DNA of 64,000 bases from Pseudomonas mangiferae (GCF_007109405.1 NZ_VJOY01000005.1:127921-191920), one strand, 5' to 3'. Counted from the stretch's first letter, positions 22,057 to 30,632 are shown. A program made the numbers and translations. The notes: a model not told the origin generated them from the letters alone.

Positions 22057-23418
22057 ATGCAGAAAGAAACCGAAATCAAGTTGCGCGCCAGCCGCGAGAC
22101 CCTGGACGCGCTGCGGGACCACCCCGTCCTGAAGAAGCGCAACAAGTCCGGCTGGGAACGCCACGAGCTGCTCAACCGCTACTTCGACACCGCCGACCGC
22201 GACCTGGCCCGGGCCCGGGTCGCCCTGCGGGTGCGGCGCGACGGCGAGCAGTTCATCCAGACTCTGAAGAGCCGCGGCCAGAGCGTGGCCGGGCTGTCCG
22301 AACGCAACGAGTGGGACTGGTACCTGGACGACGACCGCCTGGACCCGTCACGGCTCGGCGACGACTGCTGGCCGGCCAGCCTCGCCGACCTGGACAAGGC
22401 CACGCTGCAGCCCATCTTCACCACCGATTTCGTCCGCCAGCGGGCCGAGATCGCCTGGGGCCGGGGCAAGGCCAAGGTAGTCATCGAGGCGGCCCTGGAC
22501 CTGGGCCGGGTGGTGGCGGGCGAGCGCGACGAGCCCATCTGCGAGCTGGAACTGGAACTGCGCCAGGGCGACCCTGCCGCGCTACTGGAGCTGGCGGCGG
22601 AACTGGCCGCCGACCTGCCGCTGATGCCTTGTGACATCAGCAAGGCCGAGCGTGGCTACCGCCTGCACGACCCCGACAGCTACGCCACCGCCCTGCCGGC
22701 GCCGGCGCCCACCGCGCCGCAGCCCCTGGACGACGCCTTCGCCGCCCTCGCCTGGCACCTGCTGGGCACCAGCCAGCGGCTGGCCGAGCAGTACCGCTTC
22801 AACGGCCACTGGAGCCTGCTGGAAGACTGGCTGCGCCAGCTGGTGGACCTGCGCGCCCTGCTGGGCAGCCTCGGCCAGGCCGCGCCGCGGGCCGCCAGCC
22901 GCGCCTTGCGCGAAGCCCTGGACGCGCTGCTGGCGGACTGGCGCCCGCGCCTGCGTCAGGGCCAGGCCGACGAGCAGGCGCGCCGCGAGGCGCCGCAGCG
23001 GTTCGCCGAAGAACTCCAGGGCACCCGCTGGGGCCAGCTGTCCCTGGCCCTGTCGCGCTGGCTGCTGGCCCAGGGCTGGCGCGCCGGCCGCAACGCCCGG
23101 GGCGACCGCCAGGGTGCCGCGCCGCTGGGCGCCTGGCTGGCCCGACAACTCGCCGAGGAAGCCGCCGCGCTGCCCCTGGCCCGCTACCAGCAGTACCCGC
23201 GCGACCTGTCGGAGCAGCTGCCGCGCCTGGAGCGCATGCTGGTCTGGCTGCGCCTGGCCCGCGGCGCCCTGGAGCTGCCGGAGACCGACCGCCTGTATGG
23301 CGAGCTAGCCAAGCTGGAAGCCCTGGCCAACCGTCCCGACGACGAGGACGTGCTGGTGGAACGGGTCGAGCAGCTGCGCGTCCTGAACGGCCTGCGGGGC
23401 TGGAAGGCGCTGCGCTGA
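22057..23418 (+). CDS. CYTH-CHAD domain protein, probable inorganic triphosphatase
   Basis: 453 residues. The N-terminus has the CYTH signature EtEiK (E4, E6, K8 of MQKETEIKL), followed by the basic tunnel residues of the triphosphate-binding beta barrel (LRVRRDGEQFIQTLKSRG). From about residue 230 a helical, Arg- and His-rich CHAD domain follows; CHAD domains bind polyphosphate. E. coli YgiF has this layout and hydrolyses inorganic tripolyphosphate. It begins 28 bp after the acetyltransferase gene with CAGAGG upstream. It is the last backbone gene before the catabolic island. Confidence 0.9.
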   Translation: MQKETEIKLRASRETLDALRDHPVLKKRNKSGWERHELLNRYFDTADRDLARARVALRVRRDGEQFIQTLKSRGQSVAGLSERNEWDWYLDDDRLDPSRLGDDCWPASLADLDKATLQPIFTTDFVRQRAEIAWGRGKAKVVIEAALDLGRVVAGERDEPICELELELRQGDPAALLELAAELAADLPLMPCDISKAERGYRLHDPDSYATALPAPAPTAPQPLDDAFAALAWHLLGTSQRLAEQYRFNGHWSLLEDWLRQLVDLRALLGSLGQAAPRAASRALREALDALLADWRPRLRQGQADEQARREAPQRFAEELQGTRWGQLSLALSRWLLAQGWRAGRNARGDRQGAAPLGAWLARQLAEEAAALPLARYQQYPRDLSEQLPRLERMLVWLRLARGALELPETDRLYGELAKLEALANRPDDEDVLVERVEQLRVLNGLRGWKALR

Positions 23419-23974
23419 CCTTCAGGCTCCCATGAGCCGGCCTCCAGCCCTGCGCCCAGGCAGACAGGCGGAGGCTCGCGGGAATGGGCTGTCAGGCGAG
23501 CACGGGACGGACCGCTCCACTCGACGCACCCACGCCCGTCATGGGCAGGGGATCGCGGAACGCGATGTGGACGTTCGGCACGGCGGAGAGTGCTCTCGCA
23601 GGGCGCTCTCGAGGGAGGCCACCAACGGCCGCGCCGTGTCCTTCAACGCCATCGCCCGAGCGGACCGGTGAACGGCCCGTAGCCTGCGGCCGACCTCGTG
23701 GCCCCCTCCCACCCCGCCGATGTGTGCCTGGCGATGGGAGGGTGGCCACGTGCCCGGCCCAAGGTGCCTCGCCGAACGGTTCGATCCACCTCGACGCCTG
23801 CGCTCGCCCAGGTCGGCAGCCAAGGGCGGCATGCCCGCCATGGGCCGCTCCCCGCGGATGCCTGGTGGACGCTGGGACGCCCGCTCCTCCCACTCGCCGG
23901 TTATGGCGAGCCCGATGAGCCCGATCCCGAAGGAGGCGGTTCCCGCCCCCCTATCGCGGGGGGTCGCGGCGAGC
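23419..23974. other. Long non-coding stretch at left edge of catabolic island
   Basis: 556 bp without a believable gene. It contains a perfect short palindrome ATCGCG-gaa-CGCGAT (23552-23566), a C6/G6 hairpin (about 23948-23965) just after the nicF stop that may act as its terminator, and a 13-bp sequence shared with the right edge of the island. No tRNA, integrase or IS end was seen. Confidence 0.55.
23481..23493 (+). repeat. 13-bp direct repeat, left copy
   Basis: GGAATGGGCTGTC occurs here and again, in the same orientation, at 36347-36359. The two copies flank the catabolic genes on both sides, each within about 65 bp of the nearest gene. Could be a remnant of insertion or a recombination site, or chance. 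Confidence 0.4.
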
Positions 23975-24592
23975 TCATCGGTCAATCGCCTGCAACGCGC
24001 GCTCCAGCGGCATCACCGCGGCGTACTTCTGCGCCATGTCGAACAGATTGGCCTCATGCGGCCCCAGGGCGCGGTCCCCTACGCAGTCGCTGACCACCAG
24101 GGGGCGGAAGCCATGGTTCATGGCGTCCAGCACGCTGGCGCGCACACAGCCGCTGGTCACCGCACCGGCCACCAGCAGGGTGCGCACGCCGTGAAAGGTC
24201 AGCCAAGGCGCCAGGTCGGTGCCGAAGAACGCCGAAGGCAGCGTCTTGCGCACCACCAACTCGCCCTCGCGCGGCTCCAGTGTCGGAACGATGGCACTGC
24301 GCGGGGCCCGCTCGGTCAGCGTGAGCATGGAGGGGACCTTCAGGGAGAACACGTTGGCGTCGCTGCCGTCGTCGGCGAAGACGATGCGCGAGTGCGCCAC
24401 CGGCCATGCGCGTTCACGGGCGGTCGCCAGGAGCGTTTCGGTGCGCGCGATGGCCTGGGGGATGTTGCCACCGCCGAAGATCGCGGGGTCGGCGAAGCCT
24501 TCGACCAGGTCGATGATCAGCAGCCCGTAGGGCGCTGGCAGCGGCAGCTCGGCACCGAAGCCCTGGCGCGCGTAGGGCTCGAGGTCGCTCAT
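23975..24592 (-). CDS. nicF: Maleamate amidohydrolase (isochorismatase family)
   Basis: 205 residues. The cysteine-hydrolase triad is traceable: Asp28 (LLIIDLVEGF), Lys116 (VVRKTLPSAFFGT) and Cys149 (GAVTSGCVRAS) with the preceding cis-peptide motif. It would hydrolyse maleamate to maleate and ammonia, the penultimate step of the maleamate branch of nicotinate degradation. The isochorismatase fold alone does not fix the substrate; the assignment rests on the neighbours nicX, nicD and nicE. The ATG at 24592 overlaps the nicX stop (ATGA). Last gene of the operon. Confidence 0.9.
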   Translation of the reverse strand: MSDLEPYARQGFGAELPLPAPYGLLIIDLVEGFADPAIFGGGNIPQAIARTETLLATARERAWPVAHSRIVFADDGSDANVFSLKVPSMLTLTERAPRSAIVPTLEPREGELVVRKTLPSAFFGTDLAPWLTFHGVRTLLVAGAVTSGCVRASVLDAMNHGFRPLVVSDCVGDRALGPHEANLFDMAQKYAAVMPLERALQAIDR

Positions 24593-25635
24593 GCGCGCAG
24601 CCCTCCATCCAGCACCTTGCCGGCGTCCACCATCACCTCGTCGTCGAGGCGAACCGTGCAACCGCGCAGGGGGATGTCGATGTGGCAGGCTGTGGTGCGG
24701 TCGCCACCGGCTTCGTTGTTCGGGCCCAGGGAGAAGAGGAAATTGCCTTCGTAGGCGCGGGCGTCCATGCCGATGTGCCGCTCCCGGTCCAGCAACCCCA
24801 AGGTCGACCAGCGGGCGCGCGGCTGCAGGCCCCAGCCGATGTGGGAAATGGCATAGGCCTCGGGATCGTCGAAGCTGTCCATGTAGTCCCGCAGCAGGGC
24901 CGCGTCGACGCCACCGTCGATGCTGACCGCGAAACCGTCCTGGATGGTCAGCTCGATCGGATCCTGCACGTAGTTCTTGTGGGGCAGGAGGATGTCGCCG
25001 CGGTCGATCACGATCCGGCCCTGGGTCACCCGTTCGTTTGGCCAGGTCAGGGCGAAGCCGCTGGGCCAGTGGTCCCAGCGGCCGGGCTGGTCGACGTAGC
25101 CGTATTCGCCGATGACCGGGAAATCACCCAGCGGGCAGCTGAGTTCGGTGCCGGCCGGCGATGTGACGGTCATCCGCGTGGCCTTCTCGATGCGCGCGGC
25201 GGCGGCCAGCACGCGTTCGCGATCGGCGACGGTGGGGACCAGGCGCGCAAGGATTTCCGGGGGTTCCACCGCCAGCAGGATCTTGGTGCCGTTCGCGAGG
25301 ATCTCCAGCTGTTCCGGCGAAAACAGCAGCGTCATCAGGTCGAGCACCAGGTCGCTGGCCTTGAGCGCCGCCATGGCGGGCGCGTTGCCGGTCAGCGGCG
25401 TGGTGCCCAGGTACGCCAGCGGGTCGCGGCTCAGGGCCTTCTCGCCGTTGACCGGCGGCAGGTCGAGCCGGTTGACCACGGCGCCCATGGCCTGGCACGC
25501 GATCATGGCCGTGCGCAGGGTCTGCGGATGGGTCTCCGCGCCGGTCAGCACGGTCACGCTCTGACCGGCCTCGAGGCGGGAAAGGGTGAGGACCTGTTTC
25601 CAGGCTTCGATCATCACGTGGTCGCTGACGGCCAT
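24589..25635 (-). CDS. nicX: 2,5-dihydroxypyridine 5,6-dioxygenase
   Basis: 348 residues. Non-haem Fe(II) extradiol-type dioxygenase that opens 2,5-dihydroxypyridine to N-formylmaleamate. The residues reported as iron ligands or active-site positions in the P. putida enzyme fall at identical numbers: Glu177 (VIGEYGY), His265 (SHIGWG), His318 and Asp320 (ACHIDIP). This is strong support for the same reaction. Start at 25635, with AGGAG eight bases upstream; four bases separate it from the nicD stop. Confidence 0.95.
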   Translation of the reverse strand: MAVSDHVMIEAWKQVLTLSRLEAGQSVTVLTGAETHPQTLRTAMIACQAMGAVVNRLDLPPVNGEKALSRDPLAYLGTTPLTGNAPAMAALKASDLVLDLMTLLFSPEQLEILANGTKILLAVEPPEILARLVPTVADRERVLAAAARIEKATRMTVTSPAGTELSCPLGDFPVIGEYGYVDQPGRWDHWPSGFALTWPNERVTQGRIVIDRGDILLPHKNYVQDPIELTIQDGFAVSIDGGVDAALLRDYMDSFDDPEAYAISHIGWGLQPRARWSTLGLLDRERHIGMDARAYEGNFLFSLGPNNEAGGDRTTACHIDIPLRGCTVRLDDEVMVDAGKVLDGGLRA

Positions 25636-25639
25636 GGAT

Positions 25640-26479
25640 TCAGTCTCCTGTAGCGGTGGGCAGCGGGGCGCCGAGAAAGTCACCGAGGCCGGCATGGAAG
25701 CCGGGTTCGTTGTCCCACGGGATCATGTGGCCCGCGCCGGCGATTCGGACATGGGTCAACTGCGGGACCAAGGACTGGCACTCGGCGACGTCGTCGTCGC
25801 GTACGACATCGCCGCGCTCGGCGGTCATCAGCAAGACGGGGCAGGCCAGCGAGGGCAGATCGGCATGGATGTCGTCGAGGTGGAAACCGTCGAAGCTGAT
25901 GCGGATGGCACGCTCGTCGCAGGTATGCAGCCACTGGGCGCGCAGGGTCAGTTGCTCGTCGGTCCAGGTGGGGCAGAAGGTCCGCATGCCGTCGCGGTCG
26001 ATCCCCCGCACGGCGCGCTGGATCGAGTCGGTGTACCAGGGCAGGTTGGCCGGGTAGGGACGACGACCGGGACCGGACATCGGCGGGTCCACCAGCACGG
26101 CGCGCGCCAGGCCGGCGGGCGTGCGGCGGGCGGCACGGATGGCGATGCGAGCCCCCATGGAGTGGCCAAGCACCGTGTAGCGGCTCAGGGACAGCGCATC
26201 GGCGAAGGCGACCAGGTCCGCCGCCTGGGCATCCAGGCCGTAGTCCAGGTGTACGCCGGCCTCGGACAGGCCGCGGCCGCGCACGTCCAGCACGTAGGTA
26301 TCGAAACGACTGGCCAGGCGTTCGGCGACGAAGCCCCAGGTCACCGCCGGGCTGGTGATCCCCGGCACGATGATCACCGGGTCGCGCCCCGAGCGTTCCG
26401 CTTCGGCGGAACAGTAGCGCAGGAAGTGCTGGCGGATGCCGTTGGCGTGGAGGTGCGCCCCGTAACGAAGATGGCTCAT
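25640..26479 (-). CDS. nicD: N-formylmaleamate deformylase (alpha/beta hydrolase)
   Basis: 279 residues. Alpha/beta-hydrolase with nucleophile elbow GHSMGA (Ser107), acid Asp131 (LVDPPMSG) and His251 (GAGHMIP). Each is six positions later than the triad I recall for P. putida NicD (Ser101, Asp125, His245), so spacing is conserved. It releases formate from N-formylmaleamate to give maleamate. ATG overlaps the nicE stop (ATGA). The oxyanion segment IVPGITSPAV is present near residue 40. Confidence 0.93.
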   Translation of the reverse strand: MSHLRYGAHLHANGIRQHFLRYCSAEAERSGRDPVIIVPGITSPAVTWGFVAERLASRFDTYVLDVRGRGLSEAGVHLDYGLDAQAADLVAFADALSLSRYTVLGHSMGARIAIRAARRTPAGLARAVLVDPPMSGPGRRPYPANLPWYTDSIQRAVRGIDRDGMRTFCPTWTDEQLTLRAQWLHTCDERAIRISFDGFHLDDIHADLPSLACPVLLMTAERGDVVRDDDVAECQSLVPQLTHVRIAGAGHMIPWDNEPGFHAGLGDFLGAPLPTATGD

Positions 26480-27231
26480 CGGTAGGCCCCCGAAAGCAGC
26501 GCGCCGCCACCCGGCACGATGGGCTCCAGCTTCAGTGCCTTGAGCATGGCGTAGGTGGTGGCGATGGCGGCGGTGAGTACCGGCTTGCCGGTCTGCGCCT
26601 CGACCTGGGCGACGGCGGGCAGGGACGGCATCTGCACGCAGGCGGAGAGGACGATGGCGTCGACGCCGTCGAGGTCCAGGTCCGCGACGATGCCGGGCAG
26701 GTTGGCCGGGTCATGCCGGGCAACGGCCAGGTTGTCCGGGATCTCCAGTGCGTGCCAGACCTTCACCTCGATGCCCTCGTGCTGGATGTAGTCCACCACC
26801 AGCTCGGTGAGCGGCTTCATGTAGGGCGCGACCAGGGCGATGCGCCGCGCGCCGAGCACCTTGAGGCCGTCCACCAGGGCGCCGGCGCTGGTGATCACCG
26901 TGGCCTCGGCGTCGTTGTCGCGGGTGACCCGGGTCAGGCGCGTCTGGGATTCGCGGTGGTAACCGCGCCCCATGGCCATGATGGCGACGAGGCAGGCGTA
27001 GCCCAGCACGTCGACGCGGGCATCGGAGAGTTCGGCGGCGCAGCGGTCGGACTCGGCGTCCATGGCGGCCAGCTCCTCCTTCTTCACATGTTTCATGCGC
27101 ATGCGCGAGGAATGGAACGTGAAGCGCTCGGGCCGGATCGACTGGCGCGCGCCAAGCATCGCCGGGATCTCGGTTTCCATGGTGGTGTTGGAACTCGGCA
27201 CGATCTGGCCGATGCGGTAGAGCGGGGTCAT
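26476..27231 (-). CDS. nicE: Maleate isomerase (Asp/Glu racemase superfamily)
   Basis: 251 residues. Two catalytic cysteines lie in the symmetrical half-domains: Cys80 (LGYACLVAIM) and Cys198 (VLSACVQMPSL), spaced by 118 residues as in P. putida NicE (Cys82, Cys200). The N-terminal IGQIVPSSNTTMETE loop is characteristic of maleate isomerases. It converts maleate to fumarate without cofactor, delivering the carbon to the TCA cycle. Overlaps nicC upstream and nicD downstream by ATGA. Confidence 0.94.
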   Translation of the reverse strand: MTPLYRIGQIVPSSNTTMETEIPAMLGARQSIRPERFTFHSSRMRMKHVKKEELAAMDAESDRCAAELSDARVDVLGYACLVAIMAMGRGYHRESQTRLTRVTRDNDAEATVITSAGALVDGLKVLGARRIALVAPYMKPLTELVVDYIQHEGIEVKVWHALEIPDNLAVARHDPANLPGIVADLDLDGVDAIVLSACVQMPSLPAVAQVEAQTGKPVLTAAIATTYAMLKALKLEPIVPGGGALLSGAYR

Positions 27232-28484
27232 GCGAGCACCTCTTCAGCGGCAACGGGGGCGGGTTTCACCGGGGCGAAGCGTTCGCCGCAGGTGCGGGCG
27301 TCGTACTCGTAGACCCAGTTGGCCTGGATGCCCACGGCATTGGGGTTGATCAACTGGCGCCAGCGATAGGTCAGGTCGCGCTTGAGCTGGGACCAGGTCG
27401 ACGGCAGGTGATAGGTCCGGCCCCGCTCGCGCGCCTCGAGCTGGACACGGCTGGTGCGCGGACGCCGCTCCCGCTCGTAGGCCTGCAGGGCCTCGGTGAG
27501 GTGTTCGGCGCCGTAATGGCGGAGCGACTGGGCCAGCACGTAGCTGTCCTCGATGGCCATCGCGGCGCCCTGAGAGAGGAAAGGCAGCATCGGGTGCGCG
27601 GCATCGCCCAGCACGGTCGCCCGGCCCCTGGACCAGGCGCTCATCGGGTCGCGGTCGAACAGGCCCCACTTGTAGATCGCATTGGGATCGGTGCGCTGGA
27701 ACAGCTCGATCAGGTCGGCATGCCAGCCCTCGAAGCCCTTGAGCAGTTCCGCCTGGGTGCTCTTGGCGTTCCAAGACTCCTCGACCCAGGCGGCGCTTTC
27801 GTTCACCGCGACGATGTTCACCGCCGCGCCGCCCTTCACGTAGTAGGTCACCACGTGGCCCTTGGGGCCCATCCAGAAGTTCGAATCCGGCGAGACGAAG
27901 GGCAGCGGATGGCGATCCACCGGCACCAGCGCCCGCCAGCACATGTGGCCGGTGTACTGCGCCTCCTCCTGGCCCCACAAGGCTTCGCGGATCACCGAGC
28001 GGACGCCATCCGCGCCCACGATCAGGTCGGCTTCGTATTCGCTGCCGTCGTCGAAGCGCGCGATGGCGCTGCATGCATCCTGGACCAGTCCGATGCAGGA
28101 CACGCCCAGGCGGGCCTGCTCGGGCGGGATATCCTTCGCCAGGAGCGCATGCAGATCGGCCCGGTGCACATGGTAGAAGTCGGCGCCGTAGAGCGCGGGG
28201 CAACTGGCCCGCAAGGGCGTGCGGAAAAGCTCCCGGGCGGTTTTCCAGTTGCGCCCGACCATGGCCTGGGGCAGAAAGCCGACACGCTGCAATTCGGCCT
28301 CCAGGCCGAGCGCCTTCAGCACCTTCACCGCATTCGGCGTCATCTGCACACCGGCGCCGATCTCACCGAAGGCCGGTGCGCGTTCGAAGATGCGGTATTC
28401 GATACCGGCCTGGCCCAGCGCACGGGCCAACGTGACGCCACCGATTCCGGCACCGACGATGCCGACCCGCAGTGGTCTGTTCAT
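27228..28484 (-). CDS. nicC: FAD-dependent hydroxylase, 6-hydroxynicotinate 3-monooxygenase-like
   Basis: 418 residues, somewhat longer than P. putida NicC. Group A flavoprotein hydroxylase: GxGxxG dinucleotide motif VGAGIGGVTLARAL near residue 10, DG motif IVGADGVRSVIR (about 165), and GD motif VLGDAAHPMLPFLSQGA (about 295). The C-terminal WVYEYDA segment resembles NicC (WVYGYD). NicC performs decarboxylative hydroxylation of 6-hydroxynicotinate to 2,5-dihydroxypyridine. Because NicAB is absent, the true substrate may differ (for example 5-hydroxypicolinate, as described for HpaM-type enzymes); any such activity would still feed NicX. Start at 28484 with GGGGAG about eight bases upstream. 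First gene of the operon. Confidence 0.8.
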   Translation of the reverse strand: MNRPLRVGIVGAGIGGVTLARALGQAGIEYRIFERAPAFGEIGAGVQMTPNAVKVLKALGLEAELQRVGFLPQAMVGRNWKTARELFRTPLRASCPALYGADFYHVHRADLHALLAKDIPPEQARLGVSCIGLVQDACSAIARFDDGSEYEADLIVGADGVRSVIREALWGQEEAQYTGHMCWRALVPVDRHPLPFVSPDSNFWMGPKGHVVTYYVKGGAAVNIVAVNESAAWVEESWNAKSTQAELLKGFEGWHADLIELFQRTDPNAIYKWGLFDRDPMSAWSRGRATVLGDAAHPMLPFLSQGAAMAIEDSYVLAQSLRHYGAEHLTEALQAYERERRPRTSRVQLEARERGRTYHLPSTWSQLKRDLTYRWRQLINPNAVGIQANWVYEYDARTCGERFAPVKPAPVAAEEVLA

Positions 28485-28497
28485 GGCGTGACTCCCC

Positions 28498-28518
28498 ATT
28501 CCGCAGCATCTGCGGAAT
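28498..28518. promoter_or_regulatory. Perfect palindrome upstream of nicC (possible operator)
   Basis: ATTCCGCAG-cat-CTGCGGAAT: a perfect 9-bp inverted repeat with a 3-base spacer, starting 14 bp upstream of the nicC start codon. Its position suits a repressor operator, or an mRNA hairpin just before the ribosome binding site. It overlaps the likely untranslated leader of the nic operon. Confidence 0.65.
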
Positions 28519-28544
28519 CAATAATTAAACGTACAATTAATAAA
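28519..28544. promoter_or_regulatory. AT-rich element upstream of nicC
   Basis: A markedly AT-rich segment with two CAAT-AATTAA-like half-sites (CAATAATTAAAC and CAATTAATAAA) next to the perfect palindrome. The half-sites resemble those upstream of the Rieske and benE genes but stand in direct rather than inverted orientation and at different spacing. Probably part of the promoter or a weak site for the same regulator. Confidence 0.45.
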
Positions 28545-28570
28545 TGGCGGAAGGTGTACCTCCGCACCTG

Positions 28571-29521
28571 TTACAGGTCCAGCACCAGAGATGCCCCGAT
28601 TCCCCGGGAGCAGCAGATCATCATGCAGTCACCCCGGGCCCGCTGCTGGGGCGACAGGACCGTATCCCGGTGTTCGATTTCGCCCCCGAGCACCCGCACT
28701 TCGCAGGCACCGCAGACCCCTTCCTCGCACGAGTAGGCGACGTCGACGCCTGCCGCCTCGCACACCTGCAGCAACGTCTGGTCCGGCCCGACCGACAGGG
28801 TCATGCCGGAGCGCTGCAAGGTGACCTGGAAGCCGTCGCCAGGCTGCAGGGCGTCCGTGGACGCGCTGAAGCGCTCGCGGTGCACGGTCGCCGGGGCTCG
28901 CCCGGCGGTCACCCGATCGAATTCGTCGATCATCGCGGTGGGGCCGCAACAGTAGAGACAGGCCTCGGCGGGGGCGTCACGGACGATGTCCTTCAGGCGC
29001 GGCACCGCGACGCCCGAGCGGGTATGGAACAGGCGAACGCCGTCGACACCGTCCTGCAGCTCCTCGGCGAACAGCGCGTGCTCCGGGGTGGCGCTCCAAT
29101 AGAACAGCTGCACCGCTCGTCCCTGCCGGCGCAACTGCCGGTACATGGAGACGATCGGCGTGATGCCGATACCGCCGGCGAAGAGGTAGCTGATGCCGCT
29201 CGCCTGCAACGGAAAGAGATTGCGGGGGGCCGACACCCGGTAGACGGCCCCGACCACCGACTCGTAGTGCAACTGCCGCGAACCGCCCTTGCCCGCCTCG
29301 GAGACCTGAACGGCGATGAGGTAGTCCGACGCACGCGGCGAGGGCCACAGCAGCGAGTATTGCCGGACCAGGCCGGGCGCCAGCTCCAGGTCGATGTGCG
29401 CGCCCGGTTCGTAGGCCGGTAGCGGCTGGCCGTCCAGGGAACTGAACCGGTAGTGATTCACCCCGGGCGCCCCGTACTCGATGGCGGTCAAGCGCACGCT
29501 CGACAGGTTAGATGACGCCAT
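28571..29521 (-). CDS. VanB-type oxygenase reductase (FMN, NAD, 2Fe-2S)
   Basis: 316 residues. Three modules in order: FMN-binding barrel with RQYSLLWP, NAD-binding domain with GGIGITPIVSM (about residue 117), and a C-terminal plant-type 2Fe-2S ferredoxin with CEEGVCGACEV and a last Cys about 30 residues on. This is the class IA reductase layout of phthalate and vanillate systems. It passes electrons from NADH to the Rieske oxygenase encoded immediately upstream, whose stop it overlaps by 14 bp. About 90 bp separate it from nicC downstream, where a separate promoter seems to lie. Confidence 0.93.
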   Translation of the reverse strand: MASSNLSSVRLTAIEYGAPGVNHYRFSSLDGQPLPAYEPGAHIDLELAPGLVRQYSLLWPSPRASDYLIAVQVSEAGKGGSRQLHYESVVGAVYRVSAPRNLFPLQASGISYLFAGGIGITPIVSMYRQLRRQGRAVQLFYWSATPEHALFAEELQDGVDGVRLFHTRSGVAVPRLKDIVRDAPAEACLYCCGPTAMIDEFDRVTAGRAPATVHRERFSASTDALQPGDGFQVTLQRSGMTLSVGPDQTLLQVCEAAGVDVAYSCEEGVCGACEVRVLGGEIEHRDTVLSPQQRARGDCMMICCSRGIGASLVLDL

Positions 29522-30566
29522 AGGTGATGCCCTTGCCGCGCAGCCAGGACCGGTACTTCTGCCCCATCAGGTCGGTGCGGTGATGGAGTTCGTAGCGCAG
29601 CTCGGTGGGAATGCGCTCCGGACGCTGGGTCTCGACGATGTCGCGGTCCTGGTTGAACACCACGTCGGCGCGCTCGCGTACCTTTTCCGGGTCCGGGTGC
29701 GGGTGCACGTTCAATGCCGCGCATACGCGCACGATGCAGGTGACCGCATCCACGGGCTGCACGGTGAACAGGGTGGCGAAGGTGTCCGAGTGGTCGCTGG
29801 TGATGGTGCCCTGGCTGTCGGCATCCTGGGTGCGCTTGGAGAAATACGCCGTCAGCGGGCGGAATGCATGGTAGGTGTAGAACGCCATGAGTGGCTTGCC
29901 GCGGGCATCACCGAAGGGCTGGAAGACTCTCACTTCCGAGGAGCGCAGGCCGGTCTCCACCTCTTCGACGGTATAGGGCTCCAGGCGGTCCGGGTTGTCC
30001 ATGACGCCGTTCAGCCCGGCATGCACGAACGGAAAGTGGGACGCATCGATGAAGTTCTCCACGGCGCGGAAACCGTTCGCCTTGTAGGGATACGGGCCGC
30101 TGTGGACCTTGAGGTAGAGGTCGTTCTCCCATTCCGGAAAGACGGGAACGTCCTGTTCGGGCTCGCCCAGGCATGCCCAGACGAAGCCGTAGCGCTCCAC
30201 GGCCCGGTAGGGAAACGCCCGGGCCTTCTTCATCGGCTTCTCGTCCGGTGCCGCGGGCATCAGCGTGCAGGCGCCGGTACAGTCGTATTCCCAGCCGTGG
30301 TAGGGGCACACCACCGCGTCGTTCTTGATCCAGCCCTTGGACAGGCGGGCACCGCGGTGGATGCAGAGGTCTTCCCAGACGTGGATCTGCTGGTCGGCGC
30401 TGCGCCAGACGATCAGGTCGCGCTCCAGCAGGCGAGTGGGGTAGATGGTGCCCGGGGTGAAGTCGGTGGAGTAGCCGATGACATGCCAGTCGTTCAGCAG
30501 GACGGGGTCCTGACAACCGTCACTGGCGGTGATGGGTTGGTGAGGGACAACGGCGATCAGATTCAT
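29508..30566 (-). CDS. Rieske non-haem iron oxygenase, alpha subunit
   Basis: 352 residues. Rieske cluster CIHRGARL...CPYHGW (CxH-x16-17-CxxH, residues about 68-90) and catalytic mononuclear iron motif DASHFPFVH (Asp, His, His, about residue 175). Single-component alpha-only oxygenases of this size with VanB-type reductases include vanillate and other O-demethylases and N-demethylases such as those acting on caffeine. Here it replaces the NicAB hydroxylase expected in front of nicC. It may demethylate or hydroxylate a pyridine carboxylate; substrate unknown. Start at 30566 (GGGAGC seven bases upstream), 13 codons after an in-frame alternative with no ribosome binding site. Confidence 0.9.
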   Translation of the reverse strand: MNLIAVVPHQPITASDGCQDPVLLNDWHVIGYSTDFTPGTIYPTRLLERDLIVWRSADQQIHVWEDLCIHRGARLSKGWIKNDAVVCPYHGWEYDCTGACTLMPAAPDEKPMKKARAFPYRAVERYGFVWACLGEPEQDVPVFPEWENDLYLKVHSGPYPYKANGFRAVENFIDASHFPFVHAGLNGVMDNPDRLEPYTVEEVETGLRSSEVRVFQPFGDARGKPLMAFYTYHAFRPLTAYFSKRTQDADSQGTITSDHSDTFATLFTVQPVDAVTCIVRVCAALNVHPHPDPEKVRERADVVFNQDRDIVETQRPERIPTELRYELHHRTDLMGQKYRSWLRGKGITYGVI

Positions 30567-30602
30567 GGTAGCTCCCAATCGATCCAGACGAAGTAATCGC
30601 TT

Positions 30603-30632
30603 CAATTAATTAAATGACCTTTTAATTAATTG
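30603..30632. promoter_or_regulatory. Perfect AT-rich palindromic operator upstream of the Rieske gene
   Basis: CAATTAATTAAA and TTTAATTAATTG form a perfect 12-bp inverted repeat with a 6-base spacer, 37 bp upstream of the Rieske start codon. It stands out sharply from the GC-rich surroundings. The core AATTAATT-N8-TTTTAATTA recurs upstream of benE with identical spacing. Probable binding site of the TetR protein encoded next door. Confidence 0.8.

Noticed and set aside
28571-30566. Rieske pair as vanillate demethylase VanAB
   Set aside because: Reductase type fits, but there is no ferulate or protocatechuate pathway and the pair sits inside the nic-type island, so naming it vanAB would overstate the evidence.
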